DNA from: Turritopsis dohrnii
Taxonomy: Eukaryota; Cnidaria; Hydrozoa; Anthoathecata; Oceaniidae
Reading direction: 5' to 3'
Length of the DNA: 64,000 nucleotides
Assembly (NCBI GenBank): GCA_027922465.2
Contig: BQMF02000475.1
Location: forward strand, 186,001 to 250,000
Position numbers and translations under genes: made by a program. The notes under the pieces are model-generated. The model saw only the letters and a program-made list of their open reading frames with translations, did not search any database and had not been told where the DNA came from. Position 1 is the stretch's first letter. Each line of letters begins with the position of its first letter. Below, piece after piece: positions 60,901 to 64,000 of this stretch.

Positions 60901-63900
60901 ATCGGCTGCACTGGAATTGATGAGTCTTTCCTTTCTATCAGAATCATTTTCTGAATTAACCCCTGTGTACATAATCTTAAAAAAATCTTTGACCTCTCCT
61001 GGAATCTCTACTTCACCATCAAGGATGTTTTGAACAGATAAGGGTTCTTCTAGTGGAGTTGGAACTGTCTCCAATATTTTTTTCCGAAGATATAATGCAC
61101 AGTTCCAAATATTCTTTGAGTAATCCTCACATTCTTTCCTTTCTGCCACATTGTAAGCATCTTCTATTTTGAGTTCTGGATTAAATGCTAGCTTCTTCTT
61201 GGTGCTGTCTGCTGCCAAAGTTAATTTGTTTTCAAAATGTTTTTCAATTAATTTACAAAAATTTTGAAGACTGTATGAATTCAGAAGATTAATATCACCA
61301 CCCGCTGCTTGAAAGAATGTTTTATATCGGAATAACAAAGAACTGACATACTCAGCTGAGTTTTCTTCAATTATGTGCTTCTGTATGTATTCTTTGATAT
61401 ACAATAGACTCTGAGATTTCACATCTGTTGAATCACAAGGGTCTTTTTTGGCATTTCTTGATCGATTCAAATAATTTTTTCGACATGAGTGATGATACTT
61501 AATTTCTTTCGCTACAAAGTCTGGTCCATCTCCAAACCCGTAATTACCTATCTTCAAAAGTAATTGCTGATCACCCAATGCTGCTGCTGCTTTGCGAATA
61601 ACTATTTCTGCATTATTGCTTTCACTTGTGCCCAAATTTTCCCATTTTCCCTTCACTTTCTTTCTTGGTTTGTCACAGAAGATGCAAATTGCAGGCGAAC
61701 ACCCAGTTGATGATGACTTTGGTAAAGTAAGTTCAGATCTGGTACTTCTTGTGGTAGACTCATGGTGATCTCTATTTTTCATCGATGAGGATGATGATGA
61801 TGCTGATGTAAAGGCAGTAAAATTTTTATAACAGTTGGAATGATAGCCCTGGTTTGGCTCAAAAACTTCTGGTAATGCATTAAGAACATCATTATATTTA
61901 CTAGACTTCAAAGATCTCAATCTTTCTTCTTTGACAGTCACAACCTTGTCCCACTTGCACATGTTTTTTATAAACAGCTTAATTTCACCAGTTTCATTTC
62001 CTTCACCAACATGCAAGATGCAAATGTGAGCTGCTGAAATTGAAATATCATAACTTTTCAACAGTACTTGTAATAATGATACACTAAAGCATGGCTTATT
62101 TCACAAATTTACCATTTTGATAAACTTTTTAGAATATAAAATTCATTTCAGAAAATCCAATTACTAGCAATTGACTTATCATATCTAGATGTAAATAGCT
62201 CAGCCAGTGCTTTTATTGTGGTTTTAACTTGTTTCAAACTCATTTATATTTCTACTTGTGTATATTATACCTGACTCCACTGATTCTGGTAAAGTGTCAC
62301 TGTTACTTTCTATTAATGGACCTGTATTGTCATCAATATGCTTGTTTTCCATGCCTGAAAATTAAAATTAAACTACACAAATACAAAAGCAAAAGCAAAT
62401 GACATTTTTTCTAGGTGAACCTTATCACTTTTTACGAAAATTAATTAACAGGGAATACCTCGCTCTTGTTATTCTTGTAATGAGTCACTGTCTCTCTTTT
62501 CAATAGGCTCTATTCTAACTACCCAACTACAAATTCTATAATAGCTTCTTACTTGCCTCATTTGCAGGATTCATAATGTTATCTATTTATTCCTATTATA
62601 TATTTATCACTAGTAGAGAAAATCACAAATCAATTACAACTAGCTAAATTTTCAACTGCTATCTACAACATTTATATGTGTTATAACAGAAAACATCAAC
62701 TACTGAAGACATTCTATTGATCGTTCTAATCAAATTATCAAGCAATACAATAGCTTCAAACTTTCGTTGCATTTTTACCTGTAACGTTACTTTTTAGGCA
62801 ATTTAACTAAAAAATAATATTACAAATCTCATAAAATTACGTATGAAACTGAAGATTCCCATGTAATTTACAGTTTCTTAAACTGTTTTGTCCAAAAGAT
62901 TATTTTCTTAAAACACTTATAGATAGTCAATATACACAATACCTTAAAAAAATCGTAAAATTGTGCTTGCTCTACCAATGTTAGAATATTTTAACAAAAT
63001 CATACTTTTACGTGATTAATCATTTCTTAAAGTATTTTGTCCCAAAGATTTCTTTCTTAAACTGCTTACAGAAACTTAATGTACACAATACTTCAAAAAA
63101 ATCCCCAAATGGAGCTTGCTCAAGCAATGTTAAAATATTTTAACAAAGATCACGAGTGGAAAAAAGTTTCTTAAAATGTTATTGTCCCATGGTAACTTTT
63201 CTTAACTTACTCGTAGGTGGCAACTATGTAAATAAAACATAAAATACAAACTTTTTTGGCTGGCTAGAGCAATATTAAAATATTTTAATAAAATAATTCT
63301 AAAAAAAATTTTTCTTAAAATTAGTCTGTCCCCAAAAATTGTTTCTTAAAAGTAATGACGGAGCTAAAAACATTTGGTTTTTATCTTCAATATAAGTACC
63401 TAGCTTGCTCAAGCATTGTTAAAGATCTTTCAAAAATTGGTGTCTTTATGGGCTCACCACGGGTTATTGTCCCGCACCCAATTAGTAAGAAATCACTTTT
63501 TAGTATCCAGACCCCATAAACTACAAAAAGAACTACTCAGACCTTTTGCTCAAAATTATTAAAGTGAAAATCGTCAGAGCTCTGACTATTAGTGAAGTAT
63601 TTATTTTTATAGGTGATAGCTTTAGATGTAAGAGCAAATTTGAAAGAGGAATGTCGAGATGAAGGAGGTATTGTTTAATTTTTATCAATAGATTTTAAAG
63701 TCCCTGTAACATATCTATTTGACTATTGTTTTGTTCTGCTGAACAGTTCCTGTAAAAGATGATTTACCTTATGTGAAAATTCTGAACAGATTGTTGCCAC
63801 CAGAAATACGCATACTTGCTCAGGCGTATGTTGATGAAAACTTTGATGCCAGGTGGGTATTGCCTTATTTTCTTGATGAATATAGAAAAACATCAAACTT

Positions 63901-64000
63901 TATAAAATATCTCTGTTTTGTTCTGATTATGATGCAAATAAATAAAGTTATTTTGGTTGCAGGATGAAGTAGAAGAAAACTTCATCTTAACGAAATTTAA
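54920..64000 (+). CDS. PUS3: PUS3 tRNA pseudouridine synthase (partial, 3' end off window)
   Basis: PUS3 (yeast Deg1) isomerises U38/U39 in tRNA anticodon arms. Exons: 54920-54967 (MDDISDAEEWENLSKQ), 55043-55185 (coiled-coil leader ending RPIDFDR), 55498-55591 (IALKFLYLGWDYQGFASQ), 55732-55839 (YSRCGRTDKGVSAFGQ), 63613-63667 (VIALDVRANLKEE) and 63747-63852 (YVKILNRLLPPEIRILAQAY). All have clean GT-AG sites and matching phases. GRTDKGVSA holds the catalytic Asp of the TruA family. A 7.7-kb transposon fills the intron between exons 4 and 5 (55840-63612), exactly between two codons of the conserved FGQ-VI block, and leaves the splice sites intact. The next exon is not convincing before the window ends; the acceptor at about 63962 leads to an early stop. 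Confidence 0.93.
55903..56648. repeat. Left 746-bp TIR of Academ-like element
   Basis: Mirrors 62843-63588. The inner half contains a repeated ~110-bp motif (aagaaa.tttttggga, then caaa.attttaagaaa, then ttgttaaaatattttaacat, then gagcaagc) seen about four times (56060-56620), so the TIR itself is built of diverged tandem units. Confidence 0.85.
57272..62352 (-). CDS. Academ-like transposase with FEN/XPG-like nuclease region
   Basis: Three exons join in phase with no stop: 62271-62352, 58209-62033 and 57272-58020, giving 1,551 codons. The acceptors are TTTCAG and TTATAG, the donors GTATAA and GTGAAT. An N-terminal part has paired CxxC/H motifs (ICIFCDKPRKKVKG, YHHSCRKNYLNRS, and NQGYHSNCYKNF before them). 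The middle has the family signature TAWDNFDVNMETPSGADTIH then HHTYGICYQN. The C-terminal third reads like a FEN/XPG/PIN nuclease: TVIVDGMFLIKS (first Asp), HLEADTRVAFHAL (Glu-Ala-Asp), GNDTDILVILM (Asp pair across the last splice join) and AFTGIDYLPSF (TGxDY). The tail is very acidic (SDVNDGSEDSDMSDLDD). The product would excise and insert the element. The superfamily name is from memory of motifs; the intactness is read directly. Confidence 0.82.
62843..63588. repeat. Right 746-bp TIR of Academ-like element
   Basis: Reverse complement of 55903-56648. Few differences were noticed (for example cagagctct versus cacagctct at the tip, and one A/T-run difference near 62948). It ends next to the TTA duplication, only 22 bp before PUS3 exon 5. 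Confidence 0.85.

Larger units (their letters stand above)
55903..63588 (-). mobile_element. Academ-like DNA transposon, 7.7 kb, apparently intact
   Basis: 7,686 bp, bounded by 746-bp inverted repeats (55903-56648 and 62843-63588) that differ at only a few positions. TTA flanks it directly (55900-55902 and 63589-63591). It starts TAGTCA(C/G)AGCTCTGACG. A 3-bp duplication, very long TIRs and a giant transposase with an XPG-type nuclease region fit the Academ superfamily as described in the literature. The single gene is antisense to the host gene PUS3. Near-identical TIRs and an open coding frame imply recent insertion. Confidence 0.82.

Noticed and set aside
63962..64000. Possible seventh PUS3 exon
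   Set aside because: The acceptor is acceptable but the phase-2 join gives a stop after three codons; the true exon probably lies beyond the window.

Overview
The window is nuclear DNA of an AT-rich invertebrate animal. The evidence is many short GT-AG introns, conserved metazoan genes and a dense load of eukaryotic transposons. The repeat mix (Kolobok, Academ-like, DIRS, Penelope, TA-flanked MITEs) suits a cnidarian or another early-branching or marine invertebrate, but I cannot name the species.

Four host genes are recognisable. From left to right they are: a tandem doublecortin-domain gene (minus, 1701-3912); NUP188, a scaffold nucleoporin (minus, 6244-16744, about 35-40 short exons); HPS3, a BLOC-2 subunit (minus, 17284-36342, at least 22 exons); and PUS3, a tRNA pseudouridine synthase (plus, from 54920, running off the right edge). 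HPS3 and NUP188 lie head to tail, about 540 bp apart. All were assigned by exon-by-exon reading and remembered family conservation, not by a database search. Most exon joins were checked for splice sites and phase. A few (HPS3 exon 1/2, 10/11 and 16/17; NUP188 exon 2/3) remain unresolved.

Most of the rest is mobile DNA. Two HPS3 introns are swollen. One (about 18480-22069) holds a decayed DIRS-like relic. The other (about 22948-30870) holds a nearly intact DIRS element (gag, RT/RNase H, tyrosine recombinase) and a decayed Kolobok element with a THAP-domain transposase, plus a convergent ORF resembling the P2X7-receptor ballast domain. An inverted repeat of about 67 bp lies on either side of that pair. 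The 36.4-54.9 kb gene desert is a nest of TA-flanked MITEs, an old inverted duplication, two Penelope lineages (one as an inverted pair inside a TIR-bounded unit with a TGTAA target duplication), a hAT-like MITE, and a TIR element carrying a pogo-like DDE fragment.

The most striking object is a 7,686-bp element (55903-63588) inside a PUS3 intron. It has 746-bp near-identical terminal inverted repeats, a TTA target duplication and an apparently intact three-exon gene of 1,551 codons. The C-terminal part of that gene has FEN/XPG-like nuclease motifs, so it looks like a young, possibly active Academ-type DNA transposon.
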